DNA from: Candidatus Saccharimonadota bacterium
GTDB lineage: Bacteria > Patescibacteriota > Saccharimonadia > Saccharimonadales > Saccharimonadaceae
NCBI GenBank assembly: GCA_017506895.1
Contig: JAFWBV010000008.1
Location: 1-52,289, forward strand
DNA: 52,289 bases
Direction of reading: 5' to 3'
Shown: positions 1 through 6,892 of the stretch, piece by piece
How the letters are laid out: the number at the start of each line of letters is the position of its first letter
Numbering within the stretch: position 1 is the stretch's first letter
Translations under genes and position numbers: made by a program
The notes under the pieces: generated by a model
What the model was told of the DNA's origin: nothing
The model's input: the letters and a program-made list of their open reading frames with translations, nothing else
Database searches by the model: none

Positions 1-907
1 ATTTTACATTAAAGACCGACTCGCTTGAATCCCTATCGGCATGAAAAATTCTCACAATTGCACCATTTTGCGCATCAATAGAAACACCAGAATAAGCTAA
101 GTCCACTCCATCAACCGAAGAATAAATATCGCCATTCTCGCTTATCTGGAAAACTCCCGTTTTCGCATCATGAACGCCACCCATATCAATTACAAGTTTG
201 TTACCCACAAATACAAATGTATCATCATCCGCTGTAATTTCAAACCTTTCATCACCACTTAATAAAGCCGTAAACGGCACCGCAAAATTCATTGTAAATA
301 AATGATTGTGCCCATCTTTGTTCACAAAATCACCCTGGCTAAATTCAACATCATCCAATGGATAAAACATTTCCTTATAAAAAGAAAACTCAGCACCATC
401 AGAACTATAATCAAATTGCAAATTCCCAGTATAGCTAGCGCTCTTTCCATCCACCGCTGAAAACCAGTGCGAAATATCCTTCATACCACGATTCGGCAGC
501 ATCTGACCACCCACGCCAATTGGAAGGTACTTATCATCTAGCTCGAAAGCCACTAAGCCCGTTTCAATTTGTTTATTGTGGTATTCACAACTTGACCACT
601 CAAACTGTCGCCTTTCCAAAGCGTCTTTTGCAGCATTGTTATATATATTTACACATTCATCTGCTCTTTGATCATAATACAATACCGGCACCGATATCTT
701 ACGACCTTCCATCACGCCAGCGCTAGCAAGAATCGCTGTAGGTGTTTTAGAAATTGCAATTTCAGAAATTTCTTTTACGGTATTTGATAAACTAAAAATG
801 CAAAAAAATACAGCTATTCCAAAAGCTGCTAAAGCTACTGCGCCAAAGATTCGCGCATTTCTCGCACTATATGCTTTTTTTGCGTTCTTGACTTTCTTCT
901 TCTTCAT
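1..907 (-). CDS. Fibro-slime/PA14-like secreted or membrane-anchored protein, 3' end beyond window
   Basis: The minus strand is open from an ATG at 907 to the window edge, so about 302 codons are visible and the C-terminus is missing. A lysine-rich N-terminus is followed by one hydrophobic segment (about residues 20-43), as in a signal anchor. Around residues 205-260 a stretch with 'ADDDTFVFVGNKLVIDMGG' followed by VHDA resembles the core of the fibro-slime/PA14 family, a beta-barrel fold often involved in carbohydrate or surface binding. It is the third gene of a minus-strand operon, 41 bp after the 125-aa membrane protein. A role in surface attachment is inference; the family match comes from motif memory, not a search. 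Confidence 0.7.
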   Translation of the reverse strand, partial: MKKKKVKNAKKAYSARNARIFGAVALAAFGIAVFFCIFSLSNTVKEISEIAISKTPTAILASAGVMEGRKISVPVLYYDQRADECVNIYNNAAKDALERRQFEWSSCEYHNKQIETGLVAFELDDKYLPIGVGGQMLPNRGMKDISHWFSAVDGKSASYTGNLQFDYSSDGAEFSFYKEMFYPLDDVEFSQGDFVNKDGHNHLFTMNFAVPFTALLSGDERFEITADDDTFVFVGNKLVIDMGGVHDAKTGVFQISENGDIYSSVDGVDLAYSGVSIDAQNGAIVRIFHADRDSSESVFNVK

Positions 908-948
908 ATCTTTATTTAAGTATAAGCCCTTTCTTTGTAAAAATCAAG

Positions 949-1326
949 CTATTGCTGCCCTTCTTCACTCACTTCAATCCCTAGTTTCGCATCAGACAAA
1001 GCCTTGCTATCAAAAGGTTCTCGATACGCTTGTACTTTTTCTTCTTCAACAACATAATTGTTTAGATATTCGTCCAATATTTCTGCAGTTATTTCACCAT
1101 TTTTTTCCAATTCGTAATCGAACTTCTGTTTATTCGCATCATCTTCAATTTCATCTTCATCTGGTAAAAACCCAGGCCTTGACCTATCTAAATATATATC
1201 ACCCGAATTATGATATATCGCTAACGACACACCAGTTGTTGATAAAGCAATCAAAATAGCGACTAAACTCATAATAAACAAGTTGCGTGCGCCGTTTGTT
1301 GATTTTTTTTCAGCATCCGAATCCAT
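949..1326 (-). CDS. Small single-pass membrane protein, unknown function
   Basis: This 125-aa protein has a short polar N-terminus, one transmembrane helix (about residues 15-37), then an acidic tail of about 85 residues rich in Glu and Asp. The start is supported by a GGGAG Shine-Dalgarno-like stretch, and the ATG follows directly on the stop codon of the upstream gene, suggesting translational coupling. I recognise no family. Its position between a secreted coiled-coil protein and a fibro-slime-like protein suggests a shared cell-envelope role, which is inference only. Confidence 0.75.
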   Translation of the reverse strand: MDSDAEKKSTNGARNLFIMSLVAILIALSTTGVSLAIYHNSGDIYLDRSRPGFLPDEDEIEDDANKQKFDYELEKNGEITAEILDEYLNNYVVEEEKVQAYREPFDSKALSDAKLGIEVSEEGQQ

Positions 1327-1824
1327 TTATAATGTCTCCCTAAGTTTCATCACTAATTCTTTTTGTTTTGCAATTAGCTCAGAAAGTTTTGCAACATTCT
1401 TTGCCATCTTTTCACGCTTCTTTCTTACATCAATCAGCTCTTGATAAAAGATTTCTGGTTCTTTTTTACAATCCATTAATGTCAACTCTTCCAAGCTTTT
1501 TTGATAATTTACAAAATCATCCACAAAAGCAATACGTGTTTCTGCAAAACTATTTTGATTTTCAATTAACTCCACATTATTAATATTGTTTTCAACCAAA
1601 CGCACATTTAATGGCACCATGTATTTTGTCAACACTCTTTCATATAGTGCTCCAAGATACACACGCACTCTCGAATCATTTTTTTGTAAAGTCTTTAGAT
1701 CTTCTCGAATCACATCGCAACGGCTTTTTATTAAAGCACCTTGCGTTTCCGAAAAAGCCCAAACGTTCGTAAACGACAACAAAGTCAAAGCTAAAACGGC
1801 GATGATTATTAACTTTTTTCGCAT
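1327..1824 (-). CDS. Secreted coiled-coil protein, unknown function
   Basis: This 165-aa protein starts with a clear signal peptide (lysines, hydrophobic core about residues 5-20, then an Ala-rich cleavage region near residue 24). The mature part is charged and helical with heptad-like spacing, especially the last 40 residues, and has two cysteines far apart. It is the first gene of a three-gene operon. The start is supported by TGATATAAT ending exactly 6 nt upstream of ATG, predicting a leaderless mRNA. No family is recognised; an envelope-associated helical protein is the most I can say. Confidence 0.78.
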   Translation of the reverse strand: MRKKLIIIAVLALTLLSFTNVWAFSETQGALIKSRCDVIREDLKTLQKNDSRVRVYLGALYERVLTKYMVPLNVRLVENNINNVELIENQNSFAETRIAFVDDFVNYQKSLEELTLMDCKKEPEIFYQELIDVRKKREKMAKNVAKLSELIAKQKELVMKLRETL

Positions 1825-1830
1825 AAGTAA

Positions 1831-1836
1831 ATTATA
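1831..1836 (-). promoter_or_regulatory. Leaderless-type -10 box (TGA-TATAAT) for the 1327-1824 operon
   Basis: TATAAT preceded by TGA (extended -10) lies 6 nt before the ATG, so transcription should begin at the start codon. Confidence 0.65.
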
Positions 1837-1851
1837 TCATATATAATTTAT

Positions 1852-3072
1852 CTAATCACGCTTCAGCATTACCGTAAATGCTTCACTCGGAATATCAATT
1901 TTACCAAATCTTTTCATTCTGGCTTTGCCACGTTTTTGTTTTTCAAGTAGTTTCGCCTTGCGGTCTCGGTCACCAGTATGAATCTTAACTGTCACATCTT
2001 TTCGGTATGCTCCAATCGTTTCTCTCGCAATTATCCTTGCTCCAATCGCCGCCTGAAGTGCCACCTCATAGTTTTGTCTTGGAATAACTTCCTTTAGCTT
2101 TTTCGTAACTTCTCGCCCTATCGCATCTGCTTCGCTTCGGTGCGACATCACCGAGAGCGCGTCCATCTTATGCCCACCGACTAAAAAATCTACCCTTACC
2201 AAATCTTCTGCACGATATCCTGAAAGTTCATAGTTAAACGACGCGTATCCCGAAGTAGCCGATTTTAGTTGATCATAGAAATCAGTTAAGAGATTTGCCA
2301 TCGGCGCTTCAAAATCTATTACGGCACGATCTTCGATATACGACACACTAGTTTGGTGTCCACGTTTTTCGTTGATAAGATTTAAAACGTTACCAATCAT
2401 TCCCTTCGGCAAAATTATTTCACCTTTCACCCAAGGCTCTCTTACTTCTTTTATTTCGGAAGGATCAGGAAGATCTGATGCAGATTTAATATCAATTTCT
2501 TCACCATTATTCATTACAACTTGATAGTTAGTTGAAGGATTAGTAACAATAAGATCGAGATTAAACTCACGTTCAAGACGCTCTTTGATAATGTCCATGT
2601 GAAGTAGACCGAGAAAACCGATGCGAAGGCCAAAACCAAGCACAGGAGAGTTCTCAGGTTCAAATTTAAGAGCCGAGTCCGAAAGCGCAAGTTTCTCAAC
2701 AGCTTCTTTTAGATCTTTATATTGATCGTTACTGACTGGAAAAAAACCAGCATAAACAAAAGGTAGGACATTTTTATAACCAGGGAGTGGCATCTCAGCT
2801 GGAACTTTGGTAAGAGTAACAGTATCGCCGACTTTAGCTTCACGAGTAGTTTTAAGATTCGTAACAATGTAGCCGATTTCGCCTTCTTTTAATTGATCTT
2901 TCGGGGTCATTTTTGGTGTTAATATCCCAACTTCAAGAGCAAGGCCTTTAGTTTTAGTCGCCATCATGTAAATTTCAGAATTCTTGTCAATTTCACCATC
3001 AAAAATCCGCACATAAAGAACGACACCACGATAATCATCAAAGAAAGAATCAAAAATCAATGCTCTAGTCAT
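1852..3072 (-). CDS. lepA: LepA (EF-4), separate C-terminal part: domains II to CTD
   Basis: The 406 residues match elongation factor 4 from the start of domain II to the LepA-specific C-terminal domain. The beginning ('ALIFDSFFDDYRGVV') corresponds to the canonical 'ALIFDSWYDPYRG' that directly follows the GTPase domain. Also visible are 'GLLHMDIIKERLEREF' (domain III region) and the basic 'KQKRGKARMKRFGKI' near the end of the CTD. LepA is a translational GTPase that acts on stalled or back-translocated ribosomes, but this ORF has no G domain; that is encoded by the next ORF upstream. The two are in the same frame, separated by 69 nt with in-frame stops. A promoter-like element (TTGCTA, 17 bp, TATAAT, 6 nt, ATG) precedes this ORF. 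It could be a genuine gene fission or a broken gene; intact coding on both sides favours fission. Confidence 0.85.
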   Translation of the reverse strand: MTRALIFDSFFDDYRGVVLYVRIFDGEIDKNSEIYMMATKTKGLALEVGILTPKMTPKDQLKEGEIGYIVTNLKTTREAKVGDTVTLTKVPAEMPLPGYKNVLPFVYAGFFPVSNDQYKDLKEAVEKLALSDSALKFEPENSPVLGFGLRIGFLGLLHMDIIKERLEREFNLDLIVTNPSTNYQVVMNNGEEIDIKSASDLPDPSEIKEVREPWVKGEIILPKGMIGNVLNLINEKRGHQTSVSYIEDRAVIDFEAPMANLLTDFYDQLKSATSGYASFNYELSGYRAEDLVRVDFLVGGHKMDALSVMSHRSEADAIGREVTKKLKEVIPRQNYEVALQAAIGARIIARETIGAYRKDVTVKIHTGDRDRKAKLLEKQKRGKARMKRFGKIDIPSEAFTVMLKRD

Positions 3073-3078
3073 ATATAT

Positions 3079-3107
3079 ATTATATAATCTATTGTTAAAT
3101 CTAGCAA
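3079..3107 (-). promoter_or_regulatory. Internal promoter between the two lepA ORFs
   Basis: TTGCTA and a perfect TATAAT are separated by exactly 17 bp, and the -10 ends 6 nt before the ATG of the C-terminal lepA ORF. This predicts a leaderless transcript for the second half. No Shine-Dalgarno site is visible. Confidence 0.6.
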
Positions 3108-3141
3108 TATAAAAGACAGCTACTTAAAACAAATACTAAAG

Positions 3142-3687
3142 TTAGATTTTTCTCGGCGCTGGAGCAAAAGTGATAAGGCGATCTAAAATCTGGTCAACAT
3201 TCTGCCCCGTTTTACCAGAAACTTTGATGATATCATCATCTTTACAACCCAAAAGGTTAATAATTTCGGCAGAAACCTTATCAATATCAGCAGCTGGAAG
3301 ATCAATTTTATTAATAACCGGAATAATATAAAGGTCCTGCTCAAGCGCCAAATATACATTAGCAAGTGTTTGTGCCTGTATCCCCTGTGTCGCATCCACT
3401 ACCAAAACCGCCGTCTCTACTGCCTGTAAAGACCTACTTACCTCATACGAAAAATCCACATGCCCTGGCGTATCAATTAAGTTCAATACATACCCCTTCC
3501 AGTTCATCGTTACTGGAGTGAGTTTAATCGTGATGCCTTTCTCACGCTCAAGTTCCATTGAATCGAGTAGCTGTTCCTTCATCTCTCGCTTTGCCACCGT
3601 ACCCGTGAGTTCCATCATTCTATCCGCAATTGTCGACTTCCCGTGGTCAATATGCGCAATAATACAAAAATTCCGTATCTTTTCCAT
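3142..3687 (-). CDS. lepA: LepA (EF-4), separate N-terminal GTPase domain
   Basis: The 181-aa ORF is a complete translational GTPase G domain. It has G1 'AHIDHGKST' (about residues 10-18), the G2 region 'EKGITIK', G3 'DTPGH', G4 'NKID' and a G5-like 'SGKTG'. It ends 'APAPRKI' at the point where normal LepA enters the linker to domain II. It then meets a TAA, followed by two more in-frame stops before the second ORF. All GTP-binding motifs are intact, so the domain is probably folded. The start is preceded by TATAAT 7 nt upstream. It lies downstream of pnp, behind that gene's terminator. Confidence 0.87.
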   Translation of the reverse strand: MEKIRNFCIIAHIDHGKSTIADRMMELTGTVAKREMKEQLLDSMELEREKGITIKLTPVTMNWKGYVLNLIDTPGHVDFSYEVSRSLQAVETAVLVVDATQGIQAQTLANVYLALEQDLYIIPVINKIDLPAADIDKVSAEIINLLGCKDDDIIKVSGKTGQNVDQILDRLITFAPAPRKI

Positions 3688-3694
3688 ATTTATT

Positions 3695-3700
3695 ATTATA
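3695..3700 (-). promoter_or_regulatory. -10 box TATAAT, 7 nt before lepA N-terminal ORF
   Basis: A TATAAT hexamer ends 7 nt before ATG with no Shine-Dalgarno site, so a leaderless or near-leaderless start is expected. Confidence 0.55.
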
Positions 3701-3721
3701 TAATATTTTCTTTAATTTTAC

Positions 3722-3743
3722 AAAAACAGCCCCGAAGGGCTGC
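3722..3743 (-). terminator. Intrinsic terminator after pnp
   Basis: On the minus strand CAGCCC-TTCG-GGGCTG (a UUCG tetraloop hairpin) is followed directly by five Ts, just after the pnp stop codon. Confidence 0.85.
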
Positions 3744-3752
3744 TTTCATAGT

Positions 3753-5927
3753 TTACTTTACTCCAATCATCGATAGTGATAATTTTCCGTTATCAATCGC
3801 TACCAGTCTTACACGCACCTTATCTCCCACATGCAATACTTCGTCAACCTTCTTTAGCCTACGACCTTCCACAATTTGCGAAATATGAAGCATTCCATCA
3901 ATTCCCGGCATAATATTTACAAACGCTCCAAAATCCTTAATAGATACTACTGTTCCATCATATATTTTCCCTACTTCCGGCTCTTCAACTAGCGATTTTA
4001 TCCAATCTAGAGCCTTTTGAATCTTTTCTGGATCATTTCCCGAAACTGTAACTAGACCAGAATCTTCAATATCTACTTCCGCCCCAGTTTCAGTTGTAAT
4101 CTTATTAATCATTTCACCGCCTTTACCGATAATCGCGCCAATCTTTTCTGGCTTCACCATCAGCTTTTCAATTCTCGGTGCATAAGGCGAAATCTCGGCG
4201 CGTGGGCCATCAATTACTTCCTTTATATGTTTCAAAATAAACATTCTACCTTCATGCGATTGTTTCAACGCTTTTTCCATAATTTCTACAGGAAGCCCAT
4301 GTACTTTCATATCCATCTGTAGCGCTGTCACACCCTGGTCAGTACCAGTTACCTTAAAGTCCATATCTCCAGCAAAATCTTCCGCATCCATAAGATCTGT
4401 CAAAACATACGCCTTATCAACGTCTTTTGCTGTAATCTCCGAACCCTTCGGCACATCAACCATTAACCCCATCGCTACCCCAGATACCGGTCGCTTAATC
4501 GGCACACCAGCATCCATGAGAGCCATACAGGACGAACAAGTCGCCGCCATTGATGTCGAACCATTTTGTGACATAATCTCAGTCACTGAACGAATCGCAT
4601 AAGGAAATTCTTCTTCTGATGGCAACACTGGAATTAAAGCTCTTTCCGCTAAATACCCGTGCCCAATTTCACGCCTGCCTGGCGAACCAATTCGGCCCGG
4701 CTCTCCTACCGTATAGGACGGTGCATTATAATGATGCATATAGCGACGCTTACCATCCGTGACTTCCATCGTATCCACATCTTGTGAATATGACAAAGGT
4801 GCCAAAGTTACGATATTCATCGCCTGTGTCACACCACGCGTAAATAACGAAGAACCATGCGTCCTTGGCAAAATCCCCACCTGACTTGATAATGGTCTAA
4901 CTTCATCGAGCTTACGCCCATCTGGTCTTACACCTTCTTCTACAATTCCCCTACGTACTTCCTTATGGACCGCTAGTTCAAATGCCTGATCATAAACATC
5001 GCGTAAATTCTCATCATACCATTCCACTTTTTCATTGTCCGTCTCGCCCTGACCTTTAGCTAATGCAAATTCATCATGCATCGCATATTTAATATCATCC
5101 AAAATATGCGCTCTCTCCATCACATTCCCACGTACTTTCGAACCAAATTTCCCCTTCGTCCACTCTTCGACCTCTTTCAGAATCTCTTCATCTGGAAGTA
5201 CTAATTCATACTCTTGCGGCGTTGCGTCAACTTGTTTAGCTAACTCTCTCTGCAAATCTAATACTGGCTTAACATTATCAACTGCCCAACGCATCGCTTC
5301 AATGATTGTTTCTTCTGGGATTTCTTTCATTCCAGCTTCCACCATCATTACTTTCCCATCTTTGCAAGCAACCACTAAATCCATCGGTGAAGCATCTCTC
5401 TCTTCAGCCGACAAAAATCCCTTAAACTCACCGTCAACCTGTCCAATACGGATTCCCGCCACTGGTCCATCAAATGGCACTCCCGCGTTCATCAAAGCTG
5501 ACGAAGCCGCTATCATTGCTACGCAGTCTGGTCTAAATGCCGGATCCATTGACAACACCGTACAAACTACCTGAATCTCTTGACGATAACCTTTCGGGAA
5601 TAAGGGTCTAATCGGCCTATCAATCAAACGTCCAACGAGCACTGCTTCATCCGCCGGTTTGCCTTCTCTCTTGATAAAACGAGAACCGCTAATTTTCCCC
5701 GCCGCATACCATTTTTCTTCATAGTCAATAGAAAGTGGGAAGAAATCTTGCACTACCGGCTTCGTTCCTACTACTACTGAACCTAAAACCACCGTATCAC
5801 CGTAGGTTACCAGCACCGAAGAAGTCGAACGAAAACCGACTCTATTTACTTCTAATGTAAGCTTACGGCCCAACCATTCTGTTGACACAGAAATCGTCTT
5901 CTTGCCATTAGGATTAATAATATCCAT
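3753..5927 (-). CDS. pnp: Polyribonucleotide nucleotidyltransferase (PNPase)
   Basis: The 724-aa protein is full length for PNPase, the phosphorolytic 3'-5' exoribonuclease of RNA turnover. Two RNase PH-like halves are present; the second contains 'PLSSQVGILPRTHGSSLFTRG' and 'REIGHGYLAERAL'. They are followed by a KH domain (GxxG loop 'IIGKGGEMI' near residue 600) and a C-terminal S1 domain (from about residue 654). The start follows an AAAGGA Shine-Dalgarno sequence. The gene has its own promoter about 190 bp upstream and a GC-rich hairpin element in the leader, plus a terminator just downstream. PNPase autoregulates through its leader in E. coli; a similar arrangement here is plausible inference. 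Confidence 0.97.
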   Translation of the reverse strand: MDIINPNGKKTISVSTEWLGRKLTLEVNRVGFRSTSSVLVTYGDTVVLGSVVVGTKPVVQDFFPLSIDYEEKWYAAGKISGSRFIKREGKPADEAVLVGRLIDRPIRPLFPKGYRQEIQVVCTVLSMDPAFRPDCVAMIAASSALMNAGVPFDGPVAGIRIGQVDGEFKGFLSAEERDASPMDLVVACKDGKVMMVEAGMKEIPEETIIEAMRWAVDNVKPVLDLQRELAKQVDATPQEYELVLPDEEILKEVEEWTKGKFGSKVRGNVMERAHILDDIKYAMHDEFALAKGQGETDNEKVEWYDENLRDVYDQAFELAVHKEVRRGIVEEGVRPDGRKLDEVRPLSSQVGILPRTHGSSLFTRGVTQAMNIVTLAPLSYSQDVDTMEVTDGKRRYMHHYNAPSYTVGEPGRIGSPGRREIGHGYLAERALIPVLPSEEEFPYAIRSVTEIMSQNGSTSMAATCSSCMALMDAGVPIKRPVSGVAMGLMVDVPKGSEITAKDVDKAYVLTDLMDAEDFAGDMDFKVTGTDQGVTALQMDMKVHGLPVEIMEKALKQSHEGRMFILKHIKEVIDGPRAEISPYAPRIEKLMVKPEKIGAIIGKGGEMINKITTETGAEVDIEDSGLVTVSGNDPEKIQKALDWIKSLVEEPEVGKIYDGTVVSIKDFGAFVNIMPGIDGMLHISQIVEGRRLKKVDEVLHVGDKVRVRLVAIDNGKLSLSMIGVK

Positions 5928-5966
5928 AAAAATGTTCCTTTCTCGGGAAAACTTCAGGTATATAAA

Positions 5967-6078
5967 TCAAGTACTAATCAGTTTTTGAGAGCATTGCGAC
6001 CAACGGGGAGCTTGCGCAGCGAGCCCTGTAACGACAGGCGCGAGCGTCGCGCGCTCGAAAAAACTGATTAGTACTTGA
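5967..6078 (-). promoter_or_regulatory. Large GC-rich hairpin element in the pnp 5' leader
   Basis: Perfect 20-bp inverted arms (5967-5986 and 6059-6078) flank about 72 nt of unusually GC-rich sequence. Inside the arms, GA opposite GA (a tandem G-A mismatch) is followed by a further GAGC/GCTC helix, giving an effective stem of about 26 bp. Smaller hairpins lie in the interior: CTGT-AACG-ACAG and GAGCG-TCGCG-CGCTC. The element sits between the predicted pnp promoter and start codon, so it should be transcribed as leader RNA. Alternatives are a MITE-like repeat or a small RNA. An ORF reading across it looks spurious. Confidence 0.65.
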
Positions 6079-6120
6079 CTGCATATATCTGCCGTCTTCC
6101 CTATTGTTAATGCTATACCC

Positions 6121-6149
6121 ATTATACCAAATCTTGACAATATTAGCAA
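6121..6149 (-). promoter_or_regulatory. pnp promoter (TTGCTA-17-TATAAT)
   Basis: Minus-strand TTGCTA at 6144-6149 and TATAAT at 6121-6126 are spaced by 17 bp. Transcription would start near 6114, giving a leader of about 187 nt that contains the hairpin element. It physically overlaps the divergent plus-strand promoter. Confidence 0.65.
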
Positions 6150-6162
6150 AGTGTGCTATAAT
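6134..6162 (+). promoter_or_regulatory. Perfect consensus sigma-70-type promoter for the 104-aa gene
   Basis: TTGACA (6134-6139), 17 bp and TATAAT (6157-6162) match the consensus exactly. The hexamers interleave with those of the divergent pnp promoter, so the two probably compete for polymerase. Confidence 0.75.
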
Positions 6163-6203
6163 AGTATAGATAATTTATTTATAGCTCTTTAAGGAGGGAT
6201 TGA

Positions 6204-6518
6204 ATGATTAATATTGTACACTTAGACATCAACTACGATGATAATCGTAAGTTGACCAGCATGCAGATTAAGCTTAAATCAATGCCACAAGAAGCCGTAA
6301 ACGAAAACTCGCAACATTCAATCGCGAGAATCAATGCGGCATTTTATTCACTAAAGCTGTTCTCTGAAACAGGGAAAACAGCAAAAATGGAAACCAATCC
6401 TAGAAGACGCAATATCGTAAATCTCAACGTTACGTTCTGGGAAAACAATTTAAAATTAAGCGATATTGCAACTTTTATCGACGGATTCCAGGAAGCCCTG
6501 GATAATTCTCCGTTCTAA
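6204..6518 (+). CDS. Small protein of unknown function, probably highly expressed
   Basis: This is a 104-aa soluble protein without signal peptide or membrane segment. Predicted alternating strands and helices (for example 'IVNLNVTFWENN' near residue 70) suggest a compact fold. I recognise no family. A strong AAGGAGGG Shine-Dalgarno site stands close to the ATG, a perfect consensus promoter lies upstream and a terminator lies directly after the stop. It is therefore an independent, probably strongly expressed transcription unit, unusual among its mostly leaderless neighbours. Its position divergent from pnp, sharing promoter DNA, may link the two, which is inference. Confidence 0.8.
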   Translation: MINIVHLDINYDDNRKLTSMQIKLKSMPQEAVNENSQHSIARINAAFYSLKLFSETGKTAKMETNPRRRNIVNLNVTFWENNLKLSDIATFIDGFQEALDNSPF

Positions 6519-6526
6519 TTACAACC

Positions 6527-6561
6527 AAAAACCCGCCAAGTTTCATCGGCGGGTTTTCTCA
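6527..6561 (+). terminator. Intrinsic terminator after the 104-aa gene
   Basis: AAAACCCGCC and GGCGGGTTTT form a 10-bp stem around a 10-nt loop, ending in a T-run. The A-run on the other side could also serve rpsO on the minus strand. Confidence 0.85.
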
Positions 6562-6570
6562 TTTTTTAAA

Positions 6571-6837
6571 CTATTTGCGTAGGCCTAATTTCGAGATGGT
6601 TTTCTTGTATAGCTCAAAATCGGTCTCTTCGAGATATTTAAGTAAGCGTTTACGCTTCCCTACCATCTGCATTAAACCTCTTTTGGCCATAAAGTCATGT
6701 TTGTTATTTTTAACGTGCTCAGTAACTTCCTTAATACGCTCCGTTAAAATCGAAACTTGAACTTCAGGAGAACCAACATCTGCCTTGTTGCGGGCAACCT
6801 TGGCAATAGCCTTGTCCTTATTCTCTTTTGTTATCAT
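6571..6837 (-). CDS. rpsO: 30S ribosomal protein S15
   Basis: The 88-aa length equals the family norm (88-89). The four-helix S15 pattern and signature regions are visible, including 'GSPEVQVSILTERI' and 'HKHDFMAKRGL'-type sequence (here 'NNKHDFMAKRGL') followed by 'GKRKRLLKYL'. S15 binds 16S rRNA early in assembly of the small-subunit platform. In many bacteria rpsO and pnp are adjacent; here they are separated by the small 104-aa gene. The promoter -10 lies 9 nt before the ATG. Confidence 0.97.
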   Translation of the reverse strand: MITKENKDKAIAKVARNKADVGSPEVQVSILTERIKEVTEHVKNNKHDFMAKRGLMQMVGKRKRLLKYLEETDFELYKKTISKLGLRK

Positions 6838-6846
6838 AGTGCAACC

Positions 6847-6852
6847 ATTATA
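6847..6852 (-). promoter_or_regulatory. Extended -10 box (TGG-TATAAT) for rpsO
   Basis: TATAAT preceded by TGG ends 9 nt before the rpsO ATG; the 5' leader would be only a few nt. Confidence 0.5.
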
Positions 6853-6892
6853 CCATACTCTCCCCTTATGGTCAACGATTATTTATTTAATC

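Noticed and set aside
520-1259. Plus-strand ORFs of 68 and 153 codons
   Set aside because: Antisense to the fibro-slime-like and small membrane protein genes, which have signal anchors, coherent operon spacing and start signals.
3072-3142. LepA interruption explained by an intein or self-splicing intron
   Set aside because: The insert is only about 60-70 nt, far too short for an intein or group I/II intron.
5967-6149. 60-codon minus-strand ORF over the pnp leader
   Set aside because: It runs through both arms of the hairpin element, has no ribosome site and an unlikely composition; the hairpin explains the sequence.
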